Below, in pieces: positions 33,688 through 44,489 of a stretch of 50,367 nt of DNA. Within the stretch, counting starts at the first letter, position 1. Every line of letters starts with the position of its first letter. The notes beneath the pieces are model-generated. The model had not been told where the DNA came from and did not search any database. It was given only the letters and a program-made list of their open reading frames with translations. The stretch is from Ralstonia sp. SET104 (GTDB taxonomy: Bacteria; Pseudomonadota; Gammaproteobacteria; Burkholderiales; Burkholderiaceae): positions 1 to 50,367 of the forward strand of contig NZ_BHVX01000023.1 of the NCBI RefSeq assembly GCF_003851545.1, given 5' to 3'. Made by a program: the position numbers and the translations under genes.

Positions 33688-35097
33688 GTGACGTTGCAAT
33701 CGATCGAATCCGGCGCACGCACCCATACACCGCGTGTGACGGAGATGCAGGTGATCCCGGTTGCCGGGCGCGACAGCATGCTGCTGAACCTGTGCGGCGC
33801 GCATGCTCCGTTCTTCACGCGCAATCTCGTCATCCTCAAGGACAACGCCGGGCGCACCGGCGTGGGCGAGGTGCCCGGCGGTGAGGGCATCCGCCAGACG
33901 CTGGAGCGTGTGATTCCGCTGGTGGTTGGGCAGCCCGTGGGCCGTGCCAACGGCGTGCTCAACAGCATCCGCCATGCGCTGACCGGTGGCGGCAGTGCCG
34001 CGCATCAGGCAACGGTGCACCAGGTGAGCTCCGCCTCGGAAGCTGCCGTGCTGCGCCAGCCGCACGAGATCAACCTGCGCATGGACAACGTCATCACGGC
34101 GGTGGAAGCGGCGTTGCTCGATCTGCTGGGCCAGTTTCTGGAAGTGCCGGTGGCCGAATTGCTTGGCGCCGGGCAGCAGCGCGATAGCGCCCCGATGCTC
34201 GCCTACCTGTTCTACGTGGGCGAGCGTCGCAAGACCGATCTGCCGTATCTTGATGGCGCGAATGGCGCTGACGATTGGTTGCGCCTGCGGCACGAAGCGG
34301 CCATGACACCCGACGCCATCGCCCGCTTGGCTGAAGCGGCCACCGAGCGCTACGGCTTTGCCGATTTCAAGCTCAAGGGCGGGGTCATGCGCGGTGCAGA
34401 AGAGATGGAAGCGATTGCCGCCATCAAGGCACGCTTCCCGCATGCCCGCGTGACGCTCGATCCGAACGGCGCGTGGTCGCTCGATGAAGCGATTGCGCTG
34501 TGCAAGGGCCAGGGCCATCTCCTGGCGTATGCCGAAGACCCATGTGGCCCGGAAGCCGGCTACTCGGGCCGTGAGGTGATGGCCGAATTCAAGCGCGCCA
34601 CCGGCATCCCGACAGCCACCAACATGATCGCCACCGATTGGCGCCAGATGGGCCACGCGGTCCAGTTGCACGCGGTGGATATTCCGCTGGCCGATCCGCA
34701 TTTCTGGACCATGCAGGGCTCGGTGCGCGTTGCGCAACTGTGCGACGAATGGGGCCTGACCTGGGGCTCGCATTCCAACAACCATTTCGATGTCTCGCTG
34801 GCGATGTTCACGCATGTGGCCGCCGCGGCACCGGGCAATATCACGGCCATTGATACCCACTGGATCTGGCAAGAGGCCGAAGAGCGCCTGACGCGCGAGC
34901 CGCTGCGCATCCAGGGCGGCCACGTGGCCGTGCCGGAGCGCTCGGGGCTGGGCATCGAGATCGACATGGACCGCGTCATGGCAGCCCATATGCTTTACAA
35001 AACCCTTGGCCCTGGCGCGCGCGACGACGCCATGGCCATGCAGTACCTCGTGCCGGGCTGGACGTATGATCCGAAGCGCCCGAGCCTGGGGCGCTGA
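33688..35097 (+). CDS. gudD: glucarate dehydratase
   Basis: The 469-residue enolase-superfamily enzyme removes water from D-glucarate (and idarate) to give 5-keto-4-deoxyglucarate. Catalytic parts are visible: the KxK motif in FADFKLKGG, metal ligands in [18 protein letters not shown] and ATNMIATDW, and the catalytic His in SHSNNHFDV. The start is GTG 33688 with GGGAG upstream; the next ATG (33745) would remove the conserved [14 protein letters not shown] start seen in E. coli GudD. It lies 18 bp after gudP. Confidence 0.96.
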   Translation: MTLQSIESGARTHTPRVTEMQVIPVAGRDSMLLNLCGAHAPFFTRNLVILKDNAGRTGVGEVPGGEGIRQTLERVIPLVVGQPVGRANGVLNSIRHALTGGGSAAHQATVHQVSSASEAAVLRQPHEINLRMDNVITAVEAALLDLLGQFLEVPVAELLGAGQQRDSAPMLAYLFYVGERRKTDLPYLDGANGADDWLRLRHEAAMTPDAIARLAEAATERYGFADFKLKGGVMRGAEEMEAIAAIKARFPHARVTLDPNGAWSLDEAIALCKGQGHLLAYAEDPCGPEAGYSGREVMAEFKRATGIPTATNMIATDWRQMGHAVQLHAVDIPLADPHFWTMQGSVRVAQLCDEWGLTWGSHSNNHFDVSLAMFTHVAAAAPGNITAIDTHWIWQEAEERLTREPLRIQGGHVAVPERSGLGIEIDMDRVMAAHMLYKTLGPGARDDAMAMQYLVPGWTYDPKRPSLGR

Positions 35098-35134
35098 GCT
35101 GAATATCACTTGAGAATCAATCACGGAGTCTGTG

Positions 35135-36736
35135 ATGTCTGAACCAACGCTGGCCTCTGAAGCCGGCAACGCAATTGAAAAGGCGCTGACGATCCGCGTG
35201 CATGACGGTGACAACGTTGCCATCGTCGTTAATGCACGCGGCTTGCCCGCCGGCACGGTACTGGCCGATGGCACCGTGCTGGTTGAAGGCGTGCCGCAAG
35301 GCCACAAGGTGGCGCTGGTTGACCTGGCCGAGGGCGACGCCGTCATCCGCTACAACGAGGTGATCGGCTATGCCGTGAAGCCGCTTCCGCGCGGCAGTTG
35401 GGTCAACGAGCACGCTGTGAAGCTGCCGTCTGCACCCGCGCTGGATGAGTTGCCGCTCGCCACGCGCCCCGACCCCAACCTCGCCAGGCTCGAAGGCTAT
35501 ACCTTCGAGGGCTATCGCAACGCAGACGGCACAGTCGGCACGAAGAACGTGCTTGGCATCATGACCAGCGTGCAGTGCGTGGCGGGCGTGACGGATTACG
35601 TGGTCGGCCGCATCAAGCGCGAGCTGCTGCCGCGCTTCCCGAACGTCGATGATGTGGTGGCACTCAACCACGTGTACGGTTGCGGCGTGGCCATCAACGC
35701 GCCAGCCGCCATCGTGCCGATCCGCACGCTGCAAAACCTTGCGCTCAACCCGAACTTCGGCGGCGAGATCATGGTGATCGGCCTGGGCTGCGAAAAGCTC
35801 GTGCCTGAGCGCCTCGTACCGGAAAAGCTCGCACCTGGGGGGCGTATTCCCATTGAAGTTGCCGGCACGGCAGATTCGCCGGTGCTGCGCCTGCAAGACG
35901 AAGCCTTTGACGGCTTCATCGGCATGACCGACGCCATCATGGAGATGGCCGAGCGCCGCCTGCAACACCTCAACAAGCGCCAGCGCGAAACCTGCCCGGC
36001 ATCCGATCTCGTGGTTGGCGTGCAATGCGGCGGCAGCGATGCGTTCTCTGGCGTGACCGCCAACCCGGCGGTCGGTTTTGCGGCCGACTTGATCGTGCGG
36101 GCCGGCGGCACCGTGATGTTCTCGGAAGTGACCGAAGTGCGCGACGCCATCCATCTGCTTACGCCGCGCGCCATCGATGAGGATGTCGGCCGTGCGCTGT
36201 TGCGCGAAATGGCGTGGTACGACAATTACCTCAGCGGCGGCCAGACCGACCGCAGCGCAAACCCCTCGCCGGGCAACAAGAAGGGTGGCCTCTCAAACGT
36301 GGTGGAAAAGGCGCTGGGCTCGATCGTGAAGTCGGGCAGCACGCCCATCGTCGACGTGCTCGGGCCCGGTGAAAAAGTGCGCCGCAAGGGCCTGATCTTT
36401 GCCGCAACGCCCGCCAGCGATTTCGTGTGCGGCACGCTGCAGTTGGCCTCGGGCATGAATCTGCAGGTGTTCACCACTGGCCGCGGCACGCCGTATGGTC
36501 TGGCCATGGCGCCGGTCATCAAGGTGTCGACGCGCAAGGCGCTGTCCGAACGCTGGCATGACCTGATCGACCTTGATGCGGGCCGCATTGCCACTGGCGA
36601 AGCGAGCATTGCCGACATCGGCTGGGAGCTGTTCCACCTGATTCTTGACGTGGCGAGCGGGCGCAAGGAAGTTTGCGCCGACAAGCTGGGCCTGCATAAT
36701 GCGCTGGCTCTGTTTAACCCCGCCCCGGTGACCTGA
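35135..36736 (+). CDS. garD: galactarate dehydratase
   Basis: The 533-residue enzyme dehydrates galactarate (mucate) to 5-keto-4-deoxyglucarate. It has an N-terminal SAF-like domain (about 15-95: [21 protein letters not shown]) and the UxaA/GarD catalytic part with [44 protein letters not shown] and [11 protein letters not shown]. The length is typical of GarD (about 523). ATG 35135 is preferred over the GTG immediately before it, with CGGAG upstream. It gives the operon a second entry point, feeding the same intermediate as GudD. Confidence 0.95.
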   Translation: MSEPTLASEAGNAIEKALTIRVHDGDNVAIVVNARGLPAGTVLADGTVLVEGVPQGHKVALVDLAEGDAVIRYNEVIGYAVKPLPRGSWVNEHAVKLPSAPALDELPLATRPDPNLARLEGYTFEGYRNADGTVGTKNVLGIMTSVQCVAGVTDYVVGRIKRELLPRFPNVDDVVALNHVYGCGVAINAPAAIVPIRTLQNLALNPNFGGEIMVIGLGCEKLVPERLVPEKLAPGGRIPIEVAGTADSPVLRLQDEAFDGFIGMTDAIMEMAERRLQHLNKRQRETCPASDLVVGVQCGGSDAFSGVTANPAVGFAADLIVRAGGTVMFSEVTEVRDAIHLLTPRAIDEDVGRALLREMAWYDNYLSGGQTDRSANPSPGNKKGGLSNVVEKALGSIVKSGSTPIVDVLGPGEKVRRKGLIFAATPASDFVCGTLQLASGMNLQVFTTGRGTPYGLAMAPVIKVSTRKALSERWHDLIDLDAGRIATGEASIADIGWELFHLILDVASGRKEVCADKLGLHNALALFNPAPVT

Positions 36737-36737
36737 T

Positions 36738-37583
36738 ATGCCCACTGAAGTTCACGTTCAATCCGACCCGCTCGCGGGTGTGACCACGCGTTGCCATCGC
36801 CTGCTGCTGACCGGCGCAGGCGGCAACCTCGGCAAGGTGCTGCGCGATCGTCTGCCCAAATATGCCGATGTTTTGCGCTTGTCTGATATATCAACCCTGG
36901 GCGAGGCACGCATTGGTGAGGAGATCGCGCCGTGCGACCTGGCCGATGCGCAAGCGGTCGATGCGCTCGTTGCCGGCACGGATGCGATCGTGCATCTGGG
37001 CGGCGTGTCGGTCGAGCGGCCGTTTGAAGAGATCCTGCCAGCCAATATTGCCGGCACGTACAACCTGTACGAAGCTGCGCGTCGCCATGGCGTGCGCCGC
37101 ATCGTGTTCGCCAGCTCGAACCACACCATCGGTTTCTACAAGCAGGGCGAGGTGATCGACAGCGCCTCGCCCACCAAGCCCGATGGCTACTATGGCTTGA
37201 GCAAGGTCTTTGGCGAGCAGCTTGCGAGCTTCTACTTTGATCGCTACGGCATCGAGACGGTCGCCATCCGCATCGGCTCGTCGTTTGCCGAAGCGAAGGA
37301 CCGCCGCATGCTCATCACCTGGCTCGGCTACGACGATCTGGAGCAGCTCATCCGCCGCGCCTTGTTTGTGCCCCGCGTGGGTTTTACCGTGGTCTACGGC
37401 ATGTCGAACAACCGTGACCACTGGTGGGACAACCGCCACGCCGCACATCTCGGCTACCAGCCCACCGAGACGAGCGAGATTTTCCGCGCGCAAGTTGAAG
37501 CCCAACCGCCGCTGCCCGCCGATGACCCGGCTGCGCAGTACCAAGGCGGCGCATTCGTCAAAGCCGGCCCGTTCGGAGACTGA
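36738..37583 (+). CDS. udh: NAD-dependent uronate dehydrogenase
   Basis: The 281-residue short-chain dehydrogenase oxidises glucuronate or galacturonate to the aldarolactone. It shows the NAD-binding LLTGAGGNLGKVLRD and the catalytic Tyr/Lys in YYGLSKVFGEQ, plus SSNHTIGFY, which is characteristic of uronate dehydrogenases. The start is one base after the garD stop (TGATATG), so translation is probably coupled; no separate ribosome site is visible. Its product is a lactone, which explains the lactonase gene four bases downstream. Confidence 0.93.
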   Translation: MPTEVHVQSDPLAGVTTRCHRLLLTGAGGNLGKVLRDRLPKYADVLRLSDISTLGEARIGEEIAPCDLADAQAVDALVAGTDAIVHLGGVSVERPFEEILPANIAGTYNLYEAARRHGVRRIVFASSNHTIGFYKQGEVIDSASPTKPDGYYGLSKVFGEQLASFYFDRYGIETVAIRIGSSFAEAKDRRMLITWLGYDDLEQLIRRALFVPRVGFTVVYGMSNNRDHWWDNRHAAHLGYQPTETSEIFRAQVEAQPPLPADDPAAQYQGGAFVKAGPFGD

Positions 37584-37587
37584 CGCA

Positions 37588-38490
37588 ATGCAAGTGAACG
37601 TAGAGCCGACTGTCGAGCGGATTGGCACCATGCAATGCGGCGTGGGTGAAAGCCCCATCTGGCACGCCGGTGAGCAGGCACTGTATTGGACGGACATTCC
37701 GGGCCGCAAGCTATGGCGCTGGAATTTCTTCTCCGGCCAGCTCAATACATGGGCGCTGCCCGAGATGGCTGGCTGTATTGCCATGGCTTCCGATGGTTGG
37801 GCGATGGCCATGGAGACAGGCATCTTCCTGGCGTCGTCGCCCAAGGCTGGTGTCGAGCTTGCACCGCTGGAACGCCTCGCCACGGTGGCGCACCCGCGCC
37901 CCGACATGCGCTTCAACGATGGCCGCTGTGACCGCCAGGGCCGCTTCCTGGCAGGCACGATGGTGTTGGACACCTCCTTGGGTCTGCCGCTCGGCAAGCT
38001 GTATCGGTTCGATGCGGAGGCCGCTCGCAAGGGCAGCGTGGATGCCGTCATTGACGACCTGATCGTCCCGAATGGCCTGGCCTTCAGTCCGGATGGCAAG
38101 ACGATGTATCTGTCGGATTCGCACGCGAGCCGCCAGACCATCTGGGCCTTCGACTATGACATCGACAGCGGCACGCCGCACAACCGTCGCGTCTTCATCG
38201 ACATGAACGCCCACCCCGGTCGCCCCGACGGCGCCGCTGTAGACGCCGACGGCTGCTATTGGATCTGCGGCAACGATGCAGGACTCGTGCATCGCTTTAC
38301 GCCGGACGGCCGCCTTGATCGCAGCATTGCCATTCCCACGTCCAAGCCTGCCATGTGTGCATTTGGCGGTCCGGGGCTGGACACCCTGTTTGTAACGTCG
38401 ATTCTCATCGGCGACGACCCGCTCTCGGGCGCCACGTTTGCAGTACGCCCGGGCGTGACCGGATTACCGGAACCTGCCTTGCACCTCTGA
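37588..38490 (+). CDS. cytoplasmic SMP-30-family aldarolactonase
   Basis: The 300-residue protein is a six-bladed propeller with SMP-30 metal-site motifs: GVGESPIWH (Glu), RFNDGRCDRQGRFLAGT (Asn/Asp), VPNGLAFSPDG (Asn) and YLSDSHAS (Asp). No signal peptide is present. Placed directly after uronate dehydrogenase, it most likely opens the galactaro- or glucarolactone made by that enzyme. The ATG at 37588 is used although the frame is open far upstream, because the upstream part lies inside udh. It differs clearly from the exported lactonase at 28436-29497. Confidence 0.9.
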   Translation: MQVNVEPTVERIGTMQCGVGESPIWHAGEQALYWTDIPGRKLWRWNFFSGQLNTWALPEMAGCIAMASDGWAMAMETGIFLASSPKAGVELAPLERLATVAHPRPDMRFNDGRCDRQGRFLAGTMVLDTSLGLPLGKLYRFDAEAARKGSVDAVIDDLIVPNGLAFSPDGKTMYLSDSHASRQTIWAFDYDIDSGTPHNRRVFIDMNAHPGRPDGAAVDADGCYWICGNDAGLVHRFTPDGRLDRSIAIPTSKPAMCAFGGPGLDTLFVTSILIGDDPLSGATFAVRPGVTGLPEPALHL

Positions 38491-38547
38491 ACCCGCAGTA
38501 CGCCCCACACACAAGAACAACCCCGGGGGGCTCTTAGGAGACAACAC

Positions 38548-39849
38548 ATGAAACCCATCAAAGGCTTGCGCTGGTGGATCATCGGCCTCGTCCTCAGCGG
38601 CCTGATCATGAACTACCTGGCGCGTAATGCGCTGGCCGTCGCAGCTCCCGAAGTCAACAAGGTGCTGAACATCAGCACGCAGCAGTACGGCTACATCGTC
38701 GCGGCATTTCAGGCGGCCTACATGGTGATGCAGCCGGTGGCGGGCTACGTGCTCGACGTGCTGGGCACCAAGCTGGGTTTTGCGCTGTTTGCGGCGGCAT
38801 GGTCGGTGGTGTGCCTGTTGCACAGCACGGCGGGCAGTTGGCTGTCGCTGGCGGCGTTTCGCGCAATGCTCGGGATGACAGAGGCAGCGGGTTTTCCGTC
38901 GGCGCTGCGGGCCACGGCGGAGTGGTTTCCGGCCAAGGAAAGGTCGATCGCAACCGGCTGGTTCAACATCGGTTCTTCCGTGGGGGCTGTGGTGGCGCCG
39001 CCGCTGGTGGTCTGGTGCATCCTGCATGGCAACTGGCGCCTTGCCTTTGCGGTGATCGGCGGGATCGGGCTGGTGTGGAGCGTGCTGTGGTTCCTGCTAT
39101 ATCGCGTGCCAGCCAAACACCATCGCCTGTCGGAAGAGGAGCGCAACTACATCCGCGCCGGCCAGGAAACGCCGGATGACAACGCGAACGTGCCCAAGCC
39201 CTCGTGGGGCAAGATCGTCAGCGGCCGCCGGTTCTGGGGCATTGCCATTCCGCGCTTTCTGTCTGAGCCGGCATGGCAGACGTTCAATTATTGGATTCCG
39301 CTCTATATGGCCACCGAGCGTCATATGAACCTGAAAGAGATCGCGCTGTTTGCGTGGCTGCCCTTCTTGGCGGCCGACGTGGGCTGCGTGCTGGGCGGCT
39401 ATCTGGCGCCCTGGTTTCAGAAGCGGTTTGCTGTGTCGCTGGTGACATCGCGCAAGCTGGTGATGGTCACGGGCTGCCTGTGCATGGTCGGCCCGGCTTG
39501 CATTGGACTGGCGGCGAGCCCGTACACGGCCATTGCACTGTTTTGCGTGGGCGGCTTCGCACACCAGATGCTTTCAGGCGCGCTGTACACGCTCACGTCT
39601 GACATGTTCGGCAAGCATGAAGTCGGCACCGCCGTGGGGTTGGCCGGCATGTCGGGCTACATGGGCGGCATGCTGTTCTCGCTGGCCGTGGGCGCGCTGG
39701 CAACCACCATCGGCTACAACCCGCTGTTCGTGGCGCTGGCGGTGTTCGACATCGTGGCGGCCATCCTCGTGTGGACGATGCTCAACGACAAGCAGGCGCG
39801 CCCGGTGCCGATGCAACCCGGCAATACGGCGCCCAGCACAGCGGTCTGA
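38548..39849 (+). CDS. MFS hexuronate-type transporter
   Basis: The 433-residue protein has twelve predicted membrane segments. Its opening (RWWIIGLVLSGLIMNYLARN) and LDVLGTKLGFALFAAAWS resemble ExuT hexuronate permeases more than GudP. As last gene of the pathway it probably brings in glucuronate and galacturonate for the adjacent uronate dehydrogenase, complementing GudP for aldarates. ATG 38548 follows TAGGAGAC. It ends 25 bp from the convergent gene at 39875. Confidence 0.88.
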   Translation: MKPIKGLRWWIIGLVLSGLIMNYLARNALAVAAPEVNKVLNISTQQYGYIVAAFQAAYMVMQPVAGYVLDVLGTKLGFALFAAAWSVVCLLHSTAGSWLSLAAFRAMLGMTEAAGFPSALRATAEWFPAKERSIATGWFNIGSSVGAVVAPPLVVWCILHGNWRLAFAVIGGIGLVWSVLWFLLYRVPAKHHRLSEEERNYIRAGQETPDDNANVPKPSWGKIVSGRRFWGIAIPRFLSEPAWQTFNYWIPLYMATERHMNLKEIALFAWLPFLAADVGCVLGGYLAPWFQKRFAVSLVTSRKLVMVTGCLCMVGPACIGLAASPYTAIALFCVGGFAHQMLSGALYTLTSDMFGKHEVGTAVGLAGMSGYMGGMLFSLAVGALATTIGYNPLFVALAVFDIVAAILVWTMLNDKQARPVPMQPGNTAPSTAV

Positions 39850-39874
39850 TTTCAGTTGCTGCAGATGCTGCTGA

Positions 39875-40456
39875 TCACGCCGCCTGCTGTGCAATCTTCG
39901 GGTTGAGCTTGGTGGGGCTGAGCGGGTCGAAGTCGACCCACTCGCCGTTGCGCCAACGTCCGGCCGCTTCTTCGACATCCATACCGCCGCAGCCGGCCAG
40001 GATGCGCGCGGCTTCGGTCTCCCGGTCGGGTATGACGCGCACGGCCAGCAGCACGCCGGAATGGCGTGTCCGCAAGGTGGCATCGGGCGGTTGCACAGGG
40101 TTGGGCGCGTCGCGAGTCGCGAGCATTGCACCCGCCAGGGAGCCGATATACGCGCCCACCCCGGCTGCTACCACTGAGAACAGCACGGCCACGTGCAGCG
40201 CAATCAGCACGACCACCCCAGCCACCGCGCCAATGGCGGCGCCAATCGCCATCCCTTTGCCCGCGCCGGCATGTGCATGGGCGGCTCCGGGGTCGGCATT
40301 GCGGTCGCCACCAATCGGAAACACCGCGTGCTGGCCGGACGGGTTGACGAAGAAGACGTTCACATCGTCTTCGGAAAAGCGCTGCGCAAACAGTGCACGC
40401 GCGGCGCCTTCAGCGCGTTCAAACGTGTCGAAACGGGCGGCGACGATAAGCGACAT
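39875..40456 (-). CDS. membrane protein of unknown function with glycine-zipper helices
   Basis: The 193-residue protein has a soluble N-terminal part (LIVAARFDTFERAEGAARAL, about 1-60), then two hydrophobic segments rich in Gly and Ala (GKGMAIGAAIGAVAGVVVLI and VVAAGVGAYIGSLAGAM), and a soluble C-terminal part ending WVDFDPLSPTKLNP. The N-terminal fold resembles the ferredoxin-like heads of stress-related general stress proteins, but I cannot name it. ATG 40456 has a strong AGGAGG site. It converges with the uronate transporter gene. Confidence 0.7.
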   Translation of the reverse strand: MSLIVAARFDTFERAEGAARALFAQRFSEDDVNVFFVNPSGQHAVFPIGGDRNADPGAAHAHAGAGKGMAIGAAIGAVAGVVVLIALHVAVLFSVVAAGVGAYIGSLAGAMLATRDAPNPVQPPDATLRTRHSGVLLAVRVIPDRETEAARILAGCGGMDVEEAAGRWRNGEWVDFDPLSPTKLNPKIAQQAA

Positions 40457-40839
40457 GGGACCTCCTGAGAAACGCATTTCCCATAGCGCAAGCAAGCCGG
40501 GGGCCCGCGGCCAGAGTTACCCAAAAGTTACCAGGCAACAATCCCTCGCCATGCTTCAACCAGACGGTGCACCCCACCGGCACGGCCGCCATGCTTACGG
40601 CAGCCTTAATTAAGACCCCTCCATCGTGGGCGCCTCTATGGTGTGTTTGCGCTGGCCGGCGCGATCCTGACGAACATCCTGTGGACTGAAGCCTCGTGCA
40701 GCGTGAGCAGCACACGGGCCCTGCTTCGAAGCACGTCGCGCTGAACCGTGTTGCCTGAACGCCCGGCCGTGTGTTTTTCAGTCTGCCGTTTCTCATGGCG
40801 GCGGCCCGCCCCGCTACAATCGCGGCCTGGCATTTGTCG
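40457..40839. other. intergenic region with the ftsK promoter
   Basis: This 383-bp stretch separates two divergent genes. The only clear signal is a TACAAT box at 40815-40820 in the form GCTACAATCG, common for -10 elements in this group; the -35 is weak. It puts the transcript start near 40827, just before the ATG at 40840. I see no RNA gene or repeat in the rest. Confidence 0.45.
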
Positions 40840-43596
40840 ATGGCGTTTGAAATGGTGCTTGGCTGGTTTGGCATTTCTACCGTGTGGCTGCTGCCGCTGG
40901 TGTGGCGGTATGTAACGCGCGCGCTGGCGGGGGAGCGGGGCTTTCTTAAAGGCCGGGGCACCGTGCGGCTCTGGCTGGTGACGCTCGTCGCGCTGAGCAC
41001 CAGCGCTGCGCTTGAAGCACTCACCTCGGGCGCCGATCCGCAGGACAAGGCTGGCGGCGCTGCCGGGCGCGCGGTGTCATCGTTGTTCTCGCACCTGCTG
41101 GGTTGGACGGGCGCGTTCGTCCTGATGCTCGGCGTGCTGGTCTGGGTAGCACCGATGGTGTTCGGGCGATCGTGGGGCCAAGTGTTCAACCGCCGCCGCG
41201 CCGTTGAGGATGAAATCTCTGCCGAACCCGATATTCGCCACGATGAACCCGCTGACGATGGGCTCAAACCGACCGCTTTCGGACTTGGCGGAGCAGGGGA
41301 GGCGCACTGGAGCGGCAACACCGGCGCCGCGCAGCCGGCAGTGCGGCACCGTGGCATTGAGGCTGTGTCCGCACGGCGCCATCCCGCATGGCAGCCGCCA
41401 CCGCGCACGCGCCCGTCGCCGCCGCAGCCCGGAGAAATCTGGCCGCTGATCGATGCAAAGAAGGGCGCGCCGGCGGAGGCGCCCGCCAGCGCAAAGGCGA
41501 CCACACCTGCGGCGGCGGCAACGCCGCCACAGACGCCTCCAGCACGCCCAAAACCACGCGGCACTATCGTCAGCAGCCCGTTCCATCAACCGCAACTGGG
41601 TCTGCAGACCCAGGCACCAGTGACACCTGTGGCACCCGTGGCACCCGTGGCACCCGTGGCGCCTGTAACGCAAGCGGTTCCTGCAAGCGAGCCGGTTGCT
41701 CCGGCCGAGCCGACGATGCCGGAGCCGGTGCAAACGCAAGCCCGCGTTGCAGTCACTCAAACCGTTGATCTGGGCGCGGTACGCCAAGAGGCGGAAGCGC
41801 TTCTGGCCGAACTGCGAGGGCTGATGATGCCCTCCGCGCCGACGCCGCCTGAACCAGAGATTGCAGAGCCGGTTGTTGAAAACACCGTCCCGATTCTCGA
41901 CGCGCTGCCCGAAGCGGAAGCGCTGGCCGCTGCGCAGCCCATCGAGCCGACCGCGCAGCCCGAAGCTGCGCCTGCATTGCCAACGGCCAAACCGCGCATT
42001 GTTCTGCCCGCCGTGGTGGGGGACGTGGTATCAAGCGCAACGCCAGCCATTGCCGCTGCGCCAACACTGGCCCCCGCACCGGCACCAGTTCCCGCGGCAC
42101 CGCGCATGGTCGACTACCGCCTGCCCGGCGCCGCACTTCTGACGGCTGCATCGGCCAGTTCTGAAGCCGTTTCAACAGAACATCTTGAAGAAACCAGCAA
42201 CCTGATTGCCCAGCGCCTGGCCGAATTCAAGGTCCCTGTGACGGTCGTTGGCGCTTCGGCTGGCCCGGTCATCACGCGTTTCGAGGTCGACCCGGCGATT
42301 GGCGTGCGTGGCGCGCAGGTCGTCGGGCTGATGAAGGACCTGGCGCGTGCGCTGGGTGTAACGTCCATCCGCGTGGTCGAAACCATTCCCGACAAGACAT
42401 GCATGGGCCTGGAACTGCCCAATGCCAAGCGCGAAATGATCCGCTTGTCAGAAGTCGTGAACGCGGCGGATTTCCAGTCGCACGCGTCGCACCTCGTGCT
42501 CGCCATGGGCAAGGACATCACCGGCAACCCGGTGGTGACCGATCTTGCTCGCGCACCGCACCTGCTGGTGGCCGGCACGACCGGCTCCGGCAAGTCGGTG
42601 GCCGTCAACGCGATGATCCTGTCGATGCTGTACAAGGCCACGCCCGACGACGTGCGCATGATCATGATCGACCCGAAGATGCTGGAGCTGTCGGTGTACG
42701 AGGGCATTCCGCATCTGCTCGCGCCGGTCGTGACCGACATGAAGCAGGCCGCGCACGCGCTCAACTGGTGCGTCGGCGAAATGGAAAAGCGCTACCGCCT
42801 GATGTCTGCCCTGGGCGTGCGCAACTTGGCTGGCTACAACCAGAAGATCCGCGCGGCGGAGCAGGCCGGCCGCAAGGTGCCGAACCCGTTCTCGCTCACG
42901 CCGGATGCGCCGGAGCCACTGTCCACGCTGCCGATGATCGTGGTGGTGATCGACGAGCTGGCCGACCTCATGATGGTGGCCGGCAAGAAGATCGAAGAGC
43001 TGATCGCACGCCTGGCGCAAAAGGCGCGCGCGGCGGGCATCCATTTGATTCTGGCGACGCAGCGTCCGTCGGTGGATGTCATCACCGGCCTGATCAAGGC
43101 CAATATCCCAACCCGCGTGGCATTCCAGGTGTCGTCCAAGATCGACTCGCGCACGATTCTCGACCAGATGGGCGCGGAATCGCTGCTTGGCCAGGGCGAC
43201 ATGCTGTTTTTGCCGCCAGGCACCGGCTATCCGCAACGCGTGCACGGCGCGTTCGTCGCCGACGAGGAAGTGCACCGCGTGGTTGAGCACTGGAAACAGT
43301 TTGGCGAGCCCGAGTACGACGAAGCCATCCTCGCCGGTGATCCGGGTGAAGCCTCCGCGAGCGGTGATTTGTTCGGTGGCGAAAGCGGAGATGCAGAAGC
43401 CGATCCGCTTTACGACGAAGCAGCCGCGTTCGTGCTCAACACGCGTCGCGCTTCTATTTCTTCCGTGCAGCGGCAACTGCGCATTGGCTACAACCGTGCG
43501 GCTCGATTGATTGAGCAGATGGAAGCGGCTGGGCTGGTGTCGCCGATGGGGCGCAATGGGCAGCGTGAGGTGCTGGCGCCGGGTGGTGGGGAGTGA
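40840..43596 (+). CDS. ftsK: FtsK/SpoIIIE DNA translocase
   Basis: The 918-residue protein has a membrane N-terminus with about three to four helices (to about residue 115), a long Pro/Ala/Glu-rich linker (about 130-440), the motor domain and a C-terminal winged helix. The motor shows Walker A in [15 protein letters not shown], Walker B-like [12 protein letters not shown], and [18 protein letters not shown]. The C-terminal gamma domain ([20 protein letters not shown]) recognises oriented chromosomal motifs and activates XerCD. ATG 40840 is chosen since a -10 box lies at 40815; the open frame from GTG 40771 would include that promoter. It may be one of two FtsK copies usual in this group. Confidence 0.9.
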   Translation: MAFEMVLGWFGISTVWLLPLVWRYVTRALAGERGFLKGRGTVRLWLVTLVALSTSAALEALTSGADPQDKAGGAAGRAVSSLFSHLLGWTGAFVLMLGVLVWVAPMVFGRSWGQVFNRRRAVEDEISAEPDIRHDEPADDGLKPTAFGLGGAGEAHWSGNTGAAQPAVRHRGIEAVSARRHPAWQPPPRTRPSPPQPGEIWPLIDAKKGAPAEAPASAKATTPAAAATPPQTPPARPKPRGTIVSSPFHQPQLGLQTQAPVTPVAPVAPVAPVAPVTQAVPASEPVAPAEPTMPEPVQTQARVAVTQTVDLGAVRQEAEALLAELRGLMMPSAPTPPEPEIAEPVVENTVPILDALPEAEALAAAQPIEPTAQPEAAPALPTAKPRIVLPAVVGDVVSSATPAIAAAPTLAPAPAPVPAAPRMVDYRLPGAALLTAASASSEAVSTEHLEETSNLIAQRLAEFKVPVTVVGASAGPVITRFEVDPAIGVRGAQVVGLMKDLARALGVTSIRVVETIPDKTCMGLELPNAKREMIRLSEVVNAADFQSHASHLVLAMGKDITGNPVVTDLARAPHLLVAGTTGSGKSVAVNAMILSMLYKATPDDVRMIMIDPKMLELSVYEGIPHLLAPVVTDMKQAAHALNWCVGEMEKRYRLMSALGVRNLAGYNQKIRAAEQAGRKVPNPFSLTPDAPEPLSTLPMIVVVIDELADLMMVAGKKIEELIARLAQKARAAGIHLILATQRPSVDVITGLIKANIPTRVAFQVSSKIDSRTILDQMGAESLLGQGDMLFLPPGTGYPQRVHGAFVADEEVHRVVEHWKQFGEPEYDEAILAGDPGEASASGDLFGGESGDAEADPLYDEAAAFVLNTRRASISSVQRQLRIGYNRAARLIEQMEAAGLVSPMGRNGQREVLAPGGGE
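41629..41670 (+). repeat. short 9-bp tandem repeat inside the ftsK linker
   Basis: The unit GTGGCACCC is repeated about four times, with a diverged copy at each side, encoding Val-Ala-Pro repeats in the disordered linker. Repeat number in such stretches can vary between strains without affecting the motor domain. Confidence 0.75.
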
Positions 43597-43677
43597 CGTC
43601 CGGCGCGAGGGTCAATCCGTGATCGTGTAAGCGTCGACCAAGCACGCGCACTCCTCCACGCCGGGGGCCGAAAGCAC

Positions 43678-43863
43678 TCAGCTCTCGGCGGTGACGATCA
43701 ACGATTGCAGCCACTGCCCAAGCTGCACCTCGCCTTCCTCATCCAACTGCCCCGACAACACGCCGTACCACTGAGCGACCGCCTCGGCCGGCAGGGCGGC
43801 CTTGAGAATGGGCAGACTGTTTTCCAGGAAGAGGGTTGGCCGGGATTCGTAAAAAGCCGCCAC
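43678..43863 (-). pseudogene. 61-residue C-terminal fragment joined to an integrase remnant
   Basis: From a GTG at 43863 the frame encodes AAFYESRPTLFLENSLPILK and ends EEGEVQLGQWLQSLIVTAES. Its start abuts the point where integrase similarity ends in another frame, so it looks like the end of a different gene, or a replaced C-terminus, and not an independent gene. No ribosome site and no family are recognised. Confidence 0.45.
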
Positions 43864-44275
43864 ACGATGTGCCTTGCGCTTCTGACGCCGAGGCCGTCAA
43901 TTACGCCATCAGCGGCGGCGACGTGGAATGCGGACCGTCAGGTCGGCCAGCGTGGCGATGCCGTGGGCATGCAGGGTGGCGACCGCGCGAGCCAGCAGCC
44001 ATAGGCCGATGGGCATCACTCACCTGGGGCTCGGGAATGGGCAGCGACCGGAGCGTTTCCAGTGCGCGGGCGACCGATCTGGCGTGCTAGGTACGTTGCG
44101 CCACGTCGCAGAGAAACAGTGCGGCCAGATCGTCTTGATGGCGCTGGCGGGCAAGCTCAGCCAGGCGTTGGCGGATTTGTCCGAGCACGCCGCGCGCCGA
44201 GCGGCTGTCCCCCAGCGCGCACAGCGGCCAAGGGGCCGCATCCGGCATGACTGTTGAGGTTGAAGAATCGCGCAT
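43864..44275 (-). pseudogene. frameshifted remnant of a phage-type integrase N-terminal region
   Basis: Three frames together spell a recognisable series. First, ATG 44275 gives WPLCALGDSRSARGVLGQIR and RHQDDLAALFL up to a TAG at about 44088-44090. The same frame continues past that stop as HARSVARALETLRSLPIPEP. A second frame gives GLWLLARAVATLHAHG and IATLADLTVRIPRRRR. A third gives IDGLGVRSARHIV. This is the N-terminal (DUF3701-type) part of large phage-family integrases found in Ralstonia and relatives. The catalytic domain is missing. At least one stop and two shifts show that it is dead. It marks a former integration event beside the heat-shock genes. Confidence 0.7.
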
Positions 44276-44460
44276 CGATTTGGGCTCGTACTGGACTGTG
44301 AACCCGCAAGACGATACCAGTGTGCCCTCCGATTCGGTCTGGCGTGTTTTGCAGAATCACAGTTTGCACTGAAAAGGACGCTATATCGCTAAGATCGCTT
44401 ATCGTAACAAGCCTCTCTCCAGCGACGGATTCTTCAAGGGATCCACGTGGCCTTTTCCCC

Positions 44461-44489
44461 TTGAAATCTACCTAGCCGGATACTATTTT
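44461..44489 (+). promoter_or_regulatory. promoter candidate for the hsp20 cluster
   Basis: TTGAAA (44461-44466) and TATTTT (44484-44489) are 17 bp apart, a good sigma-70 spacing. The -35 is extended as CCCCTTGAAA, which also fits the heat-shock sigma factor RpoH (CTTGAA), though its CCCCAT-type -10 is not evident. It lies 126 bp before the first Hsp20 start. The remainder of 44276-44614 shows no gene. Confidence 0.5.

Noticed and set aside
33292-35346. 684-codon minus-strand frame opposite gudD.
   Set aside because: It is an antisense shadow of gudP/gudD/garD; the sense products are clear enzymes and the antisense peptide is Arg/His-rich without a fold.
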